Shown here: positions 1-8,731 of the stretch, piece by piece | Layout of the letters: each line of letters begins with the position of its first letter | How positions within the stretch are numbered: position 1 is the first letter of the stretch | Source: an uncultured Clostridia bacterium | GTDB lineage: Bacteria; Bacillota; Clostridia; UBA1381; UBA9506 | Assembly: GCA_944393605.1 (NCBI GenBank) | Contig: CALYAO010000084.1 | Span: 1 to 35,548 of the forward strand | Length of the DNA: 35,548 nt | Direction: 5' to 3' | The notes under the pieces: model-generated | Database searches by the model: none | Told to the model about the DNA's origin: nothing | What the model saw: the letters and a program-made list of their open reading frames with translations, nothing else | Program-made: the position numbers and the translations under genes

Positions 1-95
1 CACAGTTCCTTCAAAATGAAAACCACTTTATTGTGAATATTTTTTAAACATCCGCCTTTTTCTCCAAAAAAAGTAAAAAATACGCCGGCATATAA

Positions 96-103
96 CTTTT
101 TCA
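96..103. repeat. Left copy of target-site duplication
   Basis: CTTTTTCA lies directly outside the left end of the insertion sequence and is repeated exactly at 1292-1299 outside the right end. The next base outside the arms also allows a shifted 9-bp reading, so the exact boundary is ambiguous by one base. Confidence 0.8.
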
Positions 104-126
104 AGTTCTGTAAAGTTAAATGAAAG

Positions 127-156
127 TTGAAAACCCGCCAGCCTTTCTGGTACAAT
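127..156 (+). promoter_or_regulatory. Putative transposase promoter
   Basis: TTGAAA (127-132) and TACAAT (151-156) are separated by 18 bp, about 45 bp upstream of the transposase start and inside the element. The match to the sigma-A consensus is good, but it was found by eye only. Confidence 0.4.
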
Positions 157-202
157 GGTTTCACCACAAATCCAAAGTACTCCCGAAAGGAGACGGGTCT
201 TC

Positions 203-1240
203 ATGGCAAAATTATACCAGATTCACTGTCCAAAATGCAACAACAATCATTCGTTTTATCGTTACGGCAAAGATAAATCCGGTTTCCAAAAATATCTCTG
301 CCGGAAATGCGGTCATCAATTTGCCCCCGATGCGCCCGCCGGTAAACCCGGAAAACCGCGCAAACGGCAGTATCCGTCCTGCCCGGTCTGCGGAAAGGCC
401 ACCTTCCTGCACCACGATATGGCGCATTACAGCAACTACCGCTGCTGCGACAAACGCTGCAACCATTCGTTTTTTGTGCCCAAACCAACTGCAATCGCAC
501 CGCCGTCCGCCTCAAAGCTGTTTGGCAAAACCGACTTCAAACGCATGCGGTATCCCGTCCATGTGATTCTTATGGCGCTGAGCATGTTTTATCTGGGCAA
601 AAATTCCTTTCGCAACATTGCCATAATCCTGCAAACCGCCATGAACATCCATGTTTCCCATACCACCATCGGCAATTGGTGTACCCGCTTTGCGCCGCTG
701 TTTCAAAACATTGCCATTGAGCTCATTCCGGCACTGAATTTCAATTCCGATGAATGGCATGCAGACGAAACGGTGGTCAAAATCCAAGGCGTCAAGCATT
801 ACCTCTGGCTGATTGTGGACGCTGAAACCCGCTTTGTGCTTGGGTTTCATCTTTCGTCGCGCAGAGACAGTCCGCAGGCATTTACACTGCTCGATTCAGT
901 CAAAACTCTGGGCAAACCGCAGGCGATTGTCACTGACCGTTACAGCGCGTACAAAGCCTCGGTCAAGGCATTTGGCGATGTGCAGCACATCCGCGTACAA
1001 AGCTTTGGCGATGACATTACCAACAACCTCATCGAGTGCTTCAACAAGCAGTTCAAGGCGTGGTACAAGACCAAACAGGGTTTTTCCTCTTTCGCATCAG
1101 CAAACAACCTCATTTCCATGTTCGTGTTTTTTCACAACTTCGTCCGCCCACATTCCGCCTTGAACGGCCTTACCCCGGCGCAATGTGCCGGTCTAGAACT
1201 ATCCAAAAAGCGAAAACGAGAGCTTCTGCTCGTTGCGTAG
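203..1240 (+). CDS. IS6/IS240-like transposase with N-terminal zinc ribbons
   Basis: This 345-residue DDE transposase cuts and joins the ends of the surrounding element. The ATG at 203 was chosen because AAAGGAG (186-192) sits 10 bases upstream; an in-frame ATG at 155 has no such site. The N-terminus has two Cys4 zinc ribbons, C9/C12/C33/C36 and C60/C63/C81 or C82/C86, suited to binding the terminal repeats. The catalytic core follows the IS240 pattern: D188 in ADET, D245 in VTDRYSAY and E278 in NNLIECFNK, with YLW and the R-D pair at 220-222 between them. All three acidic residues are present and the frame is open, so the protein is probably active. Family assignment is by motif recognition. 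Confidence 0.88.
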   Translation: MAKLYQIHCPKCNNNHSFYRYGKDKSGFQKYLCRKCGHQFAPDAPAGKPGKPRKRQYPSCPVCGKATFLHHDMAHYSNYRCCDKRCNHSFFVPKPTAIAPPSASKLFGKTDFKRMRYPVHVILMALSMFYLGKNSFRNIAIILQTAMNIHVSHTTIGNWCTRFAPLFQNIAIELIPALNFNSDEWHADETVVKIQGVKHYLWLIVDAETRFVLGFHLSSRRDSPQAFTLLDSVKTLGKPQAIVTDRYSAYKASVKAFGDVQHIRVQSFGDDITNNLIECFNKQFKAWYKTKQGFSSFASANNLISMFVFFHNFVRPHSALNGLTPAQCAGLELSKKRKRELLLVA

Positions 1241-1291
1241 CCAGATTGGCTGATTGCGGGGGCTAGTTTTTCATGTTTACTTTACAGAGCC

Positions 1292-1299
1292 CTTTTTCA
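1292..1299. repeat. Right copy of target-site duplication
   Basis: This is an exact copy of CTTTTTCA at 96-103. Together the two copies mark the original uninterrupted target, which lay about 25 bp upstream of the beta-glucosidase promoter. Confidence 0.8.
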
Positions 1300-1322
1300 A
1301 CATGGATATGACTTTTTGACCA

Positions 1323-1351
1323 TTGCCATTTGACCGCGTGCCCGATATAAT
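1323..1351 (+). promoter_or_regulatory. Putative beta-glucosidase promoter
   Basis: TTGCCA (1323-1328) and TATAAT (1346-1351) are separated by 17 bp, 60 bp upstream of the beta-glucosidase start. The -35 hexamer begins only 31 bp beyond the right end of the insertion sequence, so the element spared the core promoter but may have displaced upstream regulation. A short palindrome, AATAC-C-GTATT, lies between the -10 and the gene and could be an operator; that is speculation. Confidence 0.5.
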
Positions 1352-1411
1352 AACAGTGGTAATACCGTATTGAATTGGAAATAAACGGAAGAAAGGTGGT
1401 TTTCTGACATT

Positions 1412-2776
1412 ATGTTTCAACAGGATTTTGCATGGGGTGCTGCAACAGCATCCTATCAGATCGAAGGGGGAAAAACGCAAGGCGGCCGCGGGCTCACCGT
1501 ATGGGATGAGTTTTGCGAGCGCCCAGGTATTATCCGGGATGGATCCTCTGGTGCGGTCGCGTGCGACCACTACAACCGATACAAAGAGGACGTCGCCATC
1601 ATGAAGGAGATCGGCTTCCGCGCCTATCGCTTCTCGCTGTGCTGGAGCCGCATCCTGCCTGAAGGCACCGGGAAAGTCAACCAAGAAGGCATTGATTTCT
1701 ATAACGGGCTGATCGACGAATTGCTTGCAAACGGCATTGAGCCCTATGTGACGCTGTTCCACTGGGACTACCCGCTCGCGCTGTTCCGCCAGGGCGGCTG
1801 GCTCAACCCCAAAAGCAGCGACTGGTTTGCGGCGTATACCAAGGTCGTCGTTGACGCATTCTCCGACCGGGTATCCCACTGGATGACCTTAAACGAGCCA
1901 CAGTGCTTCATCGGCATGGGGCATGGCACCGGTGAACACGCGCCCGGCCTCAAGCTGTCCAATCAAGAAGTCCTGCTTGCGGGGCACAATGCGCTGCTGG
2001 CACACGGCAAGGCCGTTCAGGTGATTCGGGAGCATGCCAAAAAGGCGCCGCAGGTTGGCTATGCACCCGTCGGCGTGTGCTCCCATCCCGCGGTCGAAAC
2101 GCCGGCAAATATCGAAGCGGCGCGCAAGCGGATGTTCTCCATGGAAAACGACAGCACCTGGAACAGCGTCTGGTGGATGGACCCTGTCCTGCTGGGCCGG
2201 TATCCCGAGGACGGCCTGCGGATCTACGGCGACGCTGTGCCTGCCTATACGCAGGCGGACATGGATCTCATCTCCCAGCCCATCGACTTCTTTGGCACCA
2301 ACATCTACAACAGCTGCCCCATTGTGGCGGACGAAAACGGCGATCCCGCCTTCATCGACCTGGGACTGGGCTGCCCGCACACGGCCATTGAATGGCCCAT
2401 CACGCCCGAGGCGCTGTACTGGGGGCCTCGGTTCCTCTATGAGCGGTACCACAAGCCCATCCTCATCACCGAAAACGGCATCAGCTGCCTGGATTACGTG
2501 ATGTCGGACGGCAAGGTGCATGATCCCATGCGCATTGACTTCACCGCGCGCTATTTAGAACAGCTCCGCCGTGCGACCGATGACGGCATCGAAGTGGCCG
2601 GGTACTTCCACTGGAGCCTCATGGATAACTTTGAATGGGCCCAGGGATACCATGAGCGCTTCGGCCTGGTGCATGTGGATTACAACACCCAAAAGCGCAC
2701 TTTAAAGGACAGCGCCTATTGGATGAAATCCGTCATCGCCTCCAACGGCGCAGATTTGTCCATGAACTTGCGCTAG
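1412..2776 (+). CDS. GH1 family beta-glucosidase
   Basis: This cytoplasmic glycoside hydrolase of family 1 (454 residues, the usual length) hydrolyses beta-glucosides, or phospho-beta-glucosides, by the retaining mechanism. The acid/base is E162 in TLNEP and the nucleophile is E354 in ITENG. The N-terminal FAWGAATASYQIEGG and the C-terminal WSLMDNFEW that line the sugar site are present. No signal peptide is seen. The ATG at 1412 follows an AGAAAGGTGG site. No PTS or ABC sugar transporter lies nearby, so the substrate cannot be inferred from context. The common tryptophan of 6-phospho-specific members was not resolved, so glucosidase versus 6-phospho-glucosidase is open. Confidence 0.93.
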   Translation: MFQQDFAWGAATASYQIEGGKTQGGRGLTVWDEFCERPGIIRDGSSGAVACDHYNRYKEDVAIMKEIGFRAYRFSLCWSRILPEGTGKVNQEGIDFYNGLIDELLANGIEPYVTLFHWDYPLALFRQGGWLNPKSSDWFAAYTKVVVDAFSDRVSHWMTLNEPQCFIGMGHGTGEHAPGLKLSNQEVLLAGHNALLAHGKAVQVIREHAKKAPQVGYAPVGVCSHPAVETPANIEAARKRMFSMENDSTWNSVWWMDPVLLGRYPEDGLRIYGDAVPAYTQADMDLISQPIDFFGTNIYNSCPIVADENGDPAFIDLGLGCPHTAIEWPITPEALYWGPRFLYERYHKPILITENGISCLDYVMSDGKVHDPMRIDFTARYLEQLRRATDDGIEVAGYFHWSLMDNFEWAQGYHERFGLVHVDYNTQKRTLKDSAYWMKSVIASNGADLSMNLR

Positions 2777-2911
2777 GTCCATGGTACGCCTTGCGGACGC
2801 CGCGGCGCTCCGTTCGGACACCAAACCGGCGCACTGATCGAAAATGTATCCGGCAACAAGATCCGCCCCAACGTAAAATATCCTGAGCGGAACAATGCAA
2901 AGGCCGAATAA
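2777..2911 (+). other. In-frame open 3' extension, possible gene remnant
   Basis: Directly after the TAG of the beta-glucosidase, 44 further codons stay open in the same frame to a TAA at 2909-2911. They translate to a protein-like tail containing GALIENVSGNKIRPNVKYP. There is no start codon or ribosome binding site of its own. It may be the 3' end of a deleted neighbour or a chance open stretch; the parent family was not recognised. Confidence 0.25.
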
Positions 2912-2922
2912 GGACATTCAAA

Positions 2923-2964
2923 AAAGACCACATAACAGGCTGCGAAGTCTGCTGTGTGGTCTTT
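2923..2964 (+). terminator. Intrinsic terminator after beta-glucosidase
   Basis: A long hairpin has arms AAAGACCACA... and ...TGTGTGGTCTTT around a short GC-rich loop, followed by TTTTCC. It closes the plus-strand transcription unit. The A-rich run before the left arm would also allow it to work on the opposite strand, facing the res gene. Confidence 0.65.
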
Positions 2965-2970
2965 TCCGTT

Positions 2971-3120
2971 CTACAGGCACCGTTTTATTGTGTTATCTTC
3001 GATATTCTTAAAATGGATATGCACTTTTAAAAAATCTACCACCCGCTTCATATGGAAGTGCTGATCCTGCACCACAGAGACAATGATGCCCACAATCACA
3101 AACCAAATTCTCGTATGCAA
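2971..3120 (-). CDS. Possible small membrane protein, unrecognised
   Basis: A 49-codon minus-strand frame downstream of res begins at a TTG with no clear ribosome binding site. It encodes a hydrophobic segment (about residues 5-17, IWFVIVGIIVSVV) followed by a basic, His-rich tail. A different frame of the same DNA (3008-3145) is open from an ATG and gives a 45-residue Cys-rich peptide (CDCGHHCLCG). Only one at most can be real, and neither was recognised. The hydrophobic version looks more protein-like. It may be a remnant. Confidence 0.2.
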   Translation of the reverse strand: MHTRIWFVIVGIIVSVVQDQHFHMKRVVDFLKVHIHFKNIEDNTIKRCL

Positions 3121-3162
3121 CTTTTGAAGATTGCTTATTGTCCATGCCTTTTTTCGGAGGCA

Positions 3163-6139
3163 TTATGCAATCCGCACCTCGCTGATAATCTGCGCCACTT
3201 GCTTATCCCTGATTTGATCCCGGAAATAGATGGGATGTCCACCTTTGGACAATTCTGCAAAGTAGACACGAGCGCACTCGATTTTAGCGGCTTCGATCCC
3301 TCTGAGCACCTCTTTCCCCTCAACATCTTTCGTTTCAATCACAATGTAGCATTTCTTTTCATCCGAAGCTGTTCTTACCACATATAGGAAGTCTGGACTG
3401 TACATTTCACCAGTGATGGTAGGGATGGCAATACTGTTGCGCGGAATCTTGCCATATACAATCACCGCTTCAATATCCGCCATGAGATTATCCTTTTCCA
3501 GCGGCGAATCATATGCAAGAGCATCATACAAATACTTTTTGCCCGGTGTTCCAGGAAGGATTTTTGTTCCAATGCGCCCCTGGGCAATCTCTTCCCTGGG
3601 CGTTCCATCAGCATAAGTCAGTGCAGTGGCGCCACACGGCGTATTCATCTTCACATAACGGAAACGCCCTTGCAAACTTGTAACTTTCCAATTTTGGAAC
3701 TCAACACAGAACGCACTGGCAGAATTCTCATTGATATATTTTGCGTCAACTGTCCCGTGCTTTTGACAATATGCAACCATCGCTTTATGTAACGTATCAA
3801 TCGGAATGCTGGTTGCGCGCATAATGCGAGTCAAAAATGTGCCATATGGAATTGGGTGCACGATCGTATACTGTACCCCCGTGTCGGCGGTAGCACTCAT
3901 TTGCATCCCATCGCTATGAATCACTTCGCGGCTGCTGGTCATAACGACATCCGTAAAGACACCCGGCTTTTCAAACAACGAAAGTGCCACGTCTGCCATA
4001 TCCGCATCCAAATCGGCATCGTAGAACAAAAGACACCGCTGATTCATTGTCTCCCATAACTCGCGCATTTCGTTATAAACAGCTTTGCGGATTTTGATCG
4101 GCTTTGGCTTAACCTTGTTGCGGTCTTTGACCTTTCCATCCGAAAGACCAGATGCAAAAGCGGGATATTCTTCAAAAAATTGTGCTCTTGTCTCGGATCG
4201 AATATTGTTGTGCCTATCGATATAGCGTTTATCGTACAGTTCATCAAACAAGTCATCGGCAGTCATACCCAGTTTTTGCGCCACTTGCGCAAGGCGTTCC
4301 TCGGTAATAACAGATGCCTGCGGTATTTCACCATTGATTTGATCAACCAGACGCTGTGCAAAATCCGCTTCGGTGAAGTCCACGATATAATTCAGCTGGA
4401 ATTCTTCATTGGAAATACGATTGCCGTTCTCATCGACAGGCAGACGCAATCCTCTGCCGACTTCCTGCAGCTTGCTGTTCTCGCTACCACTGGACCGCAG
4501 TTTTGCGATGGTGAACACATTTGGATTGTCCCAGCCTTCCTTGAGTGTCCACTTGGAAAAAAGGAAACGCAACGTGTTGTAAGTACCATTTTCATGACGG
4601 AAGGACAGCAGCTGCTTTTTGCCATTGAGAATCGCATCCACCTCTTTGGCAATTTCTTCATCGGAATCGCTGTTATCCTGCGAGAAATATCCTGCGTGAC
4701 AAGCAGAAACATCAGCAAGGGATGCCTCCAGAAAAGCACGATATTCGGCCTCATGCTCATTGAGAGCGGAGATCGTCAATGCAATCCGTTCCTTTAGCAG
4801 CCGTTCAAAAGCGGTCAGCAGATATGGGGGTTTCCCGTCATCATCCGGGCGATAGGAAGAGATGTCATCGATAAAGAACAATGCCAGCGTTTTGATTTTG
4901 AAGGAGCGATTGCAAAAATTCTCTCGCTCGGTTTCAAAATGCCGTTCCAAGGCCAAGCGAAGCATCTGTTCCTGGTAAGAGGACATATACACATCAACAT
5001 CCATTTCTTCGCCAGTGGTTTTGACAACACCGTTGGAAAACGCTACGGTGTTGGCTGTGATTGCCTGAATGGTAATACCTTCAAAAGCATCATGAACGAT
5101 CGCGAGGGAATCTCCTGTTTTTAACACAAAAGTTCTTGCACTTTCACCACGTTTCTTCCATTGAAATGTTACAGATTCCTTGCTTTCGATAGAAAGAATT
5201 TTTACCTTTTCTTCTTGCTTTGATAACGGCTCAAAATGCTCCTTTGTCACACCTTTGATCAGCCCCTGATTAAAAGACTCACAGGCATTGAGGTCATACA
5301 GCAGATTTTGATAATCCTTTACAGTGATTTTGTTTTTGCCGCGTCCAGTCGTGAGTTCTGGGAATGTAGCGCCATAACGAATAATGCTTTGCGGCCGAAT
5401 TTCATCCATGATCACCTGGAATGCTCTTTGATCACGGGAGAAACGATGCGGCTCATCAATAATGACCACAGGCTTTGTTGCACGGAGGGCATCAAACGGA
5501 CGATAGAAGCCTTCCGCACCATGATCATAATCATCGCGCCACAGCAAACCTACGTCTCTGCCGTTGCGCTTGGCGTTGCTGGTCAGAAGCTGCATATTCA
5601 CCAAAAGCACATAGATCTTTTTCGTATTTTGGCAGCTTCCCTTGATGAAATCGCTGACTACACTCGGAAAATAACTTCGAACTTTTTTCTTGTTCTTTGG
5701 CGCCTCCAGCACTCCCAGTTCAATTTCGGTACCATATCCACAGCTATCGGTAAAATGACGGCGCGAATACTCGTCCTGCATGAACTGTGCCGCACCGGCT
5801 TTGATTGCCAAAGACGGCACAGCAATAATGAACTTATTGATACCGTAACGTTTATGCAGCTCATAGATGGTTTTTGTGTATACATAGGTCTTGCCGGTGC
5901 CTGTTTCCATCTTGATGTCCAGATTCAAGCAGGTGCCGACAGGTGCAGAACTGCGATATTCGGCCGGAACGCCGTTTTGCAGATTCCGCAGATTGGTGAA
6001 CAGCTTGCTATCCGCCAGGTCAATCTGTGGATTTTCATAAAACTGCACCGGCGGTGTTATTTTGACACCATCAAGTACATCGCATATAACATCTGGCCTT
6101 TTGCTGATGCGGTAACCCTTGTTGGAGGATTAATTCCAT
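3163..6139 (-). pseudogene. res: Type III restriction enzyme Res subunit, frameshifted near start
   Basis: Res is the ATP-dependent translocase and nuclease of type III restriction-modification. Seen here: METGTGKTYV (Walker A), DEPHRF (a DEAD-box variant), the late helicase motif GSENSKLQEVGRGLRLP, and a C-terminal nuclease motif, PDF followed by ETK. The proper start is the ATG at 6139, with AAGGAGG at 6149-6155 overlapping the mod stop. It encodes MELILQQGLPHQQKA, the conserved N-terminus with the Q-motif region. That frame runs into a stop 22 codons in. The continuation (DVICDVLDGVKITPPVQFY) is in another frame, with one base left over at about 6094: either one base gained or two lost. 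A GTG at 6048 could start a 961-residue product, but without the Q-motif. Likely inactive. Confidence 0.85.
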
Positions 6140-6153
6140 GGTAACACTCCTCC

Positions 6154-8081
6154 TTAATAGCGAATATCAAAATTGATACGCAGATTCTTTTCAGTGCACT
6201 TTAGACGCGCAAGATTGGTTTTCAGAGACTCCATTTCCGTCCACGTAAAGCTGTAACCAAACATGACCACATTCTCCGGGGTGAAGGAGCTGTCCGTTTC
6301 GTATTTTTCGACGATGGCAGCAACGGCCTCATTGCGCAGATCCTGTGCGATCAGGTACAGGTGATTGCCCATGTAATACCCTGTATATCCAGCAAAGTCC
6401 ACAATCTCAACAGGCGCGGCAAATCCATAACCATCACGCACGAGCCAGGTTGTGAGAACAGTGGGAACCCCAAAGTCCTCCAAAATGGCATTGGCAATAA
6501 CAAGGCCATTGTCATCGGGGGAGAATTGCTCCAATTTATCCAAAGTGGTGCCGGAAGGCTCTGCCAACGTGTAGTGGCGGAACCCAAGGTCAGCCGTAGT
6601 TTCCGGATTCTCTTCATGAATTTTGGCAGCAGCACGGATAATTCTCTCCATGCCAATTTGATCAATCGTTCGAAATCCCATATTAAATGCTGCGACGGCT
6701 GCTTTTTTTTGGAGCGGCGTTTCAACGCCGTCTACCATTTCGTATATTTTTTCCGGAATCTGAACCATGATGTAATGCAAATTCTTATATTTCGCTTCGT
6801 TTGCTAACTGCATAACAGCATCCGCAGTAGAGGCCGAACCCGAAAAATAATCCAGAATCATATCGCCATCAACGACAATACGATCTATTAAGTTCTTTAG
6901 CAAAGATGTTGGCTTCGGATAATCAAATACTTTATTGTTATCAAATAGATTTTTGATTTCATCAGAAGCGTTTGTGTTTCCTCCTACCTCTTTCTTATCT
7001 AGCAGAGTAATCGTCCCAGGGATCAGGCCGTCTGAAGCGTACACTTTTTTATATACCCTCCATTTCCCATCTTTTCCCTTACTAAATTTTAGATTGTCAC
7101 GTTCAGCGACCACACGTTCCTTGCTCCATAGCCAAAAAGAAACCGCTGCCCGATTGGCCAAATTTCAGTGCCGTCCGGCGCCTCTATTGGGTAATCCAGC
7201 GATGCGGAGTAGCTTAATCCCCCAACATTCCAAAGGCTATCCCACTTAAACTTCCTTCCCGTCTTTTCATCAATGAGTTTATACTTACTATCTTCAGAGC
7301 GGAGATTGACAGAAAAATATTCTGCATCTCCCGCATATGTTAAAACATAGTCGTGTTGTGTATTAACGGCATCGTTGTCATAACCGCCCGTTAATTTTTT
7401 GTGCCAAATAAAGGATCCTAGAAAATTGTTCTCACCAAAGACATCATCACATAGAATCTTTAAATTTGCATATTCATTATCATCAATTGTAATAAAAATC
7501 GCTCCATCGCAGGAGAGCAAATCGCGGGTATTTAACAAACGAGAATACATGAACATAAGCCAAGCGGAGTGAGACGAACTGCCACGTTTGGCCAAATCTA
7601 AAATCCGCCGTGCTTGATCGGCACTAATGTTTAATTTGTCTACCAGTTCTTGTTGCGTATAGTGAAAGTTGTCGCTATATACAAAACCGTCTGAACCAGT
7701 ATTATATGACGGGTCAATGAAGACACATTTTATCCCATACGGATATGCTTTCTGTAGATGTTTTATTGCATCCAAATTATCGCCGCTGATATACACATTC
7801 TTGCTGTGTGCATTTTCCGGTTTGCTGTTATGCTCCTCATCGGGCACAATAACCGTAGTGGTATCCACAGATGCCATCAGCCGCGCATAGCTCTTGCCGA
7901 GAAATCGGAGCTCATAGCCCTCATTGGTGACAAAAACTTTATCATTTAAGTATTCTTTGAAACGTGCCAGATCAAAGCTGCCATCCGCGTGGAAGCAAGC
8001 CGGGAAATATTCCCTTAAAATGGTAATTTCTTTGTTGTTGGGTGTGATTCCTTCATTCGCGGCAATAATATCTTTTATCAT
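6154..8081 (-). pseudogene. mod: Type III DNA methyltransferase Mod subunit, frameshifted
   Basis: Mod methylates and recognises the target site for the type III system; res follows directly. The first part (8081 to about 7135) carries the catalytic motif in VFIDPSYNTG, where the usual DPPY is DPSY (residues 123-126, codon TCA). The second part (to 6154) has the SAM-binding motif LDYFSGSAS and the C-terminal domain. The order DPPY before FxGxG is the beta class typical of type III. The frames separate at an A5 run (7134-7138, T5 in the coding strand); one more T would join ...IWPIGQRFLF to WLWSKERVV. The ATG at 8081 has AAGGAGGAAT upstream. Two defects in one gene suggest loss of function; phase variation or a sequencing slip at the run are alternatives. 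Confidence 0.85.
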
Positions 8082-8190
8082 GGTCTATTCCTCCTTGCCG
8101 CAGTCCGGCACAAATTCTAACATATCGTTAGGGGTACGCAGTACATCTACGTTCCACGTTATCAAGAGCCATCTATCGTTTTTCATTTTT

Positions 8191-8219
8191 GATATGATGT
8201 GATATTTGCATTTCATATC
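8191..8219. promoter_or_regulatory. Inverted repeat upstream of mod, possible operator
   Basis: GATATGA (8191-8197) and TCATATC (8213-8219) form a 7-bp inverted repeat with a 15-bp spacer, about 110 bp upstream of the mod start. It could be an operator for control of the restriction-modification genes, but no regulator gene is next to it. Confidence 0.25.
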
Positions 8220-8378
8220 GGTTCAGTATCGGACATCTCATTTTCTAACATCAGATGCAGTGGATCTTGATAACTGACAGCCATTCTGCAGCCTCCTATG
8301 ACAAGCATTTAATAAATATATCACATTTTTTGAAAGAATTCAATGGATTTGAAAAAACCATCATCCAAAAGCAATCAT

Positions 8379-8465
8379 TTAGGTCCAATCGATTTCACTA
8401 TGAAACACATCCGTCGTGGTCTGCGTCGCGGTGTCCATGTAAGAGCGTTTTTTGCGTTGCCTCAC
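8379..8465 (-). CDS. Small ORF, 28 residues, strong ribosome binding site
   Basis: A GTG at 8465 is preceded by GAAAGGAGGT at near-ideal spacing. It opens a 28-codon frame with a basic start (RQRKKRSY), then a Thr-rich middle, and ends at TAA (8379). The quality of the ribosome binding site is the main reason to list it. It could be a real small protein, a leader peptide for mod, or the surviving start of a lost gene. It was not recognised. Confidence 0.35.
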   Translation of the reverse strand: MRQRKKRSYMDTATQTTTDVFHSEIDWT

Positions 8466-8627
8466 CTGGGTTACCTCCTTTCAGATTAAAAGGTGGCATG
8501 CACATGATTAAATATCCCCAAACCGCAGGCAACCCGTTCCTTCTCCACTATGTGTTTCAGCTTCCCAGACAAAGCGGATTGCCTGCAATGGAAGCCCTGC
8601 CCCGCAATGAATGCTGTATAAAAGCAG

Positions 8628-8658
8628 TACCCGGAAGGCTCATTGCCTTCCGGGTACA
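8628..8658 (-). terminator. Intrinsic terminator of flavodoxin cluster
   Basis: A perfect 13-bp stem (GTACCCGGAAGGC and its complement) has a 5-base loop. On the minus strand it is followed by TGCTTTTATA. It lies 74 bp past the last gene of the cluster and closes that transcription unit. Confidence 0.75.
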
Positions 8659-8731
8659 TATCCCCCTTCTTTTTCCGTTAAGAACATCGCGGAAAATGAT
8701 GTGGGCCTTTTTCTTGTATGCACGCACCGTT

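Larger units (their letters stand above)
104..1291 (+). mobile_element. Complete insertion sequence, IS6/IS240-like DDE transposase
   Basis: The element is 1188 bp long and encodes one transposase. Its ends form an imperfect inverted repeat: the left end reads AGTTCTGTAAAGTTAAATG and the right end, in reverse complement, reads GGCTCTGTAAAGTAAACATG. It is flanked by an exact 8-bp direct repeat, CTTTTTCA, at 96-103 and 1292-1299. Ends starting with G(T/C)TCTGT, an 8-bp duplication and an IS240-type DDE domain are all known IS6-family traits. The N-terminal zinc ribbon and the length (over 1 kb) are unusual for classical IS6 members, so a related family such as IS1595 cannot be excluded. Intact ends, ORF and target duplication imply a recent insertion. 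Confidence 0.85.
8082..8627. other. Intergenic stretch upstream of mod
   Basis: About 550 bp separate the mod start from the terminator of the flavodoxin cluster. It holds a GATATGA/TCATATC dyad (8191-8219) and one small minus-strand ORF with a strong ribosome binding site (8379-8465). No further gene, RNA or promoter could be supported here. Confidence 0.5.

Noticed and set aside
5236-6144. 302-codon plus-strand open frame
   Set aside because: It is the shadow of the res helicase domain.
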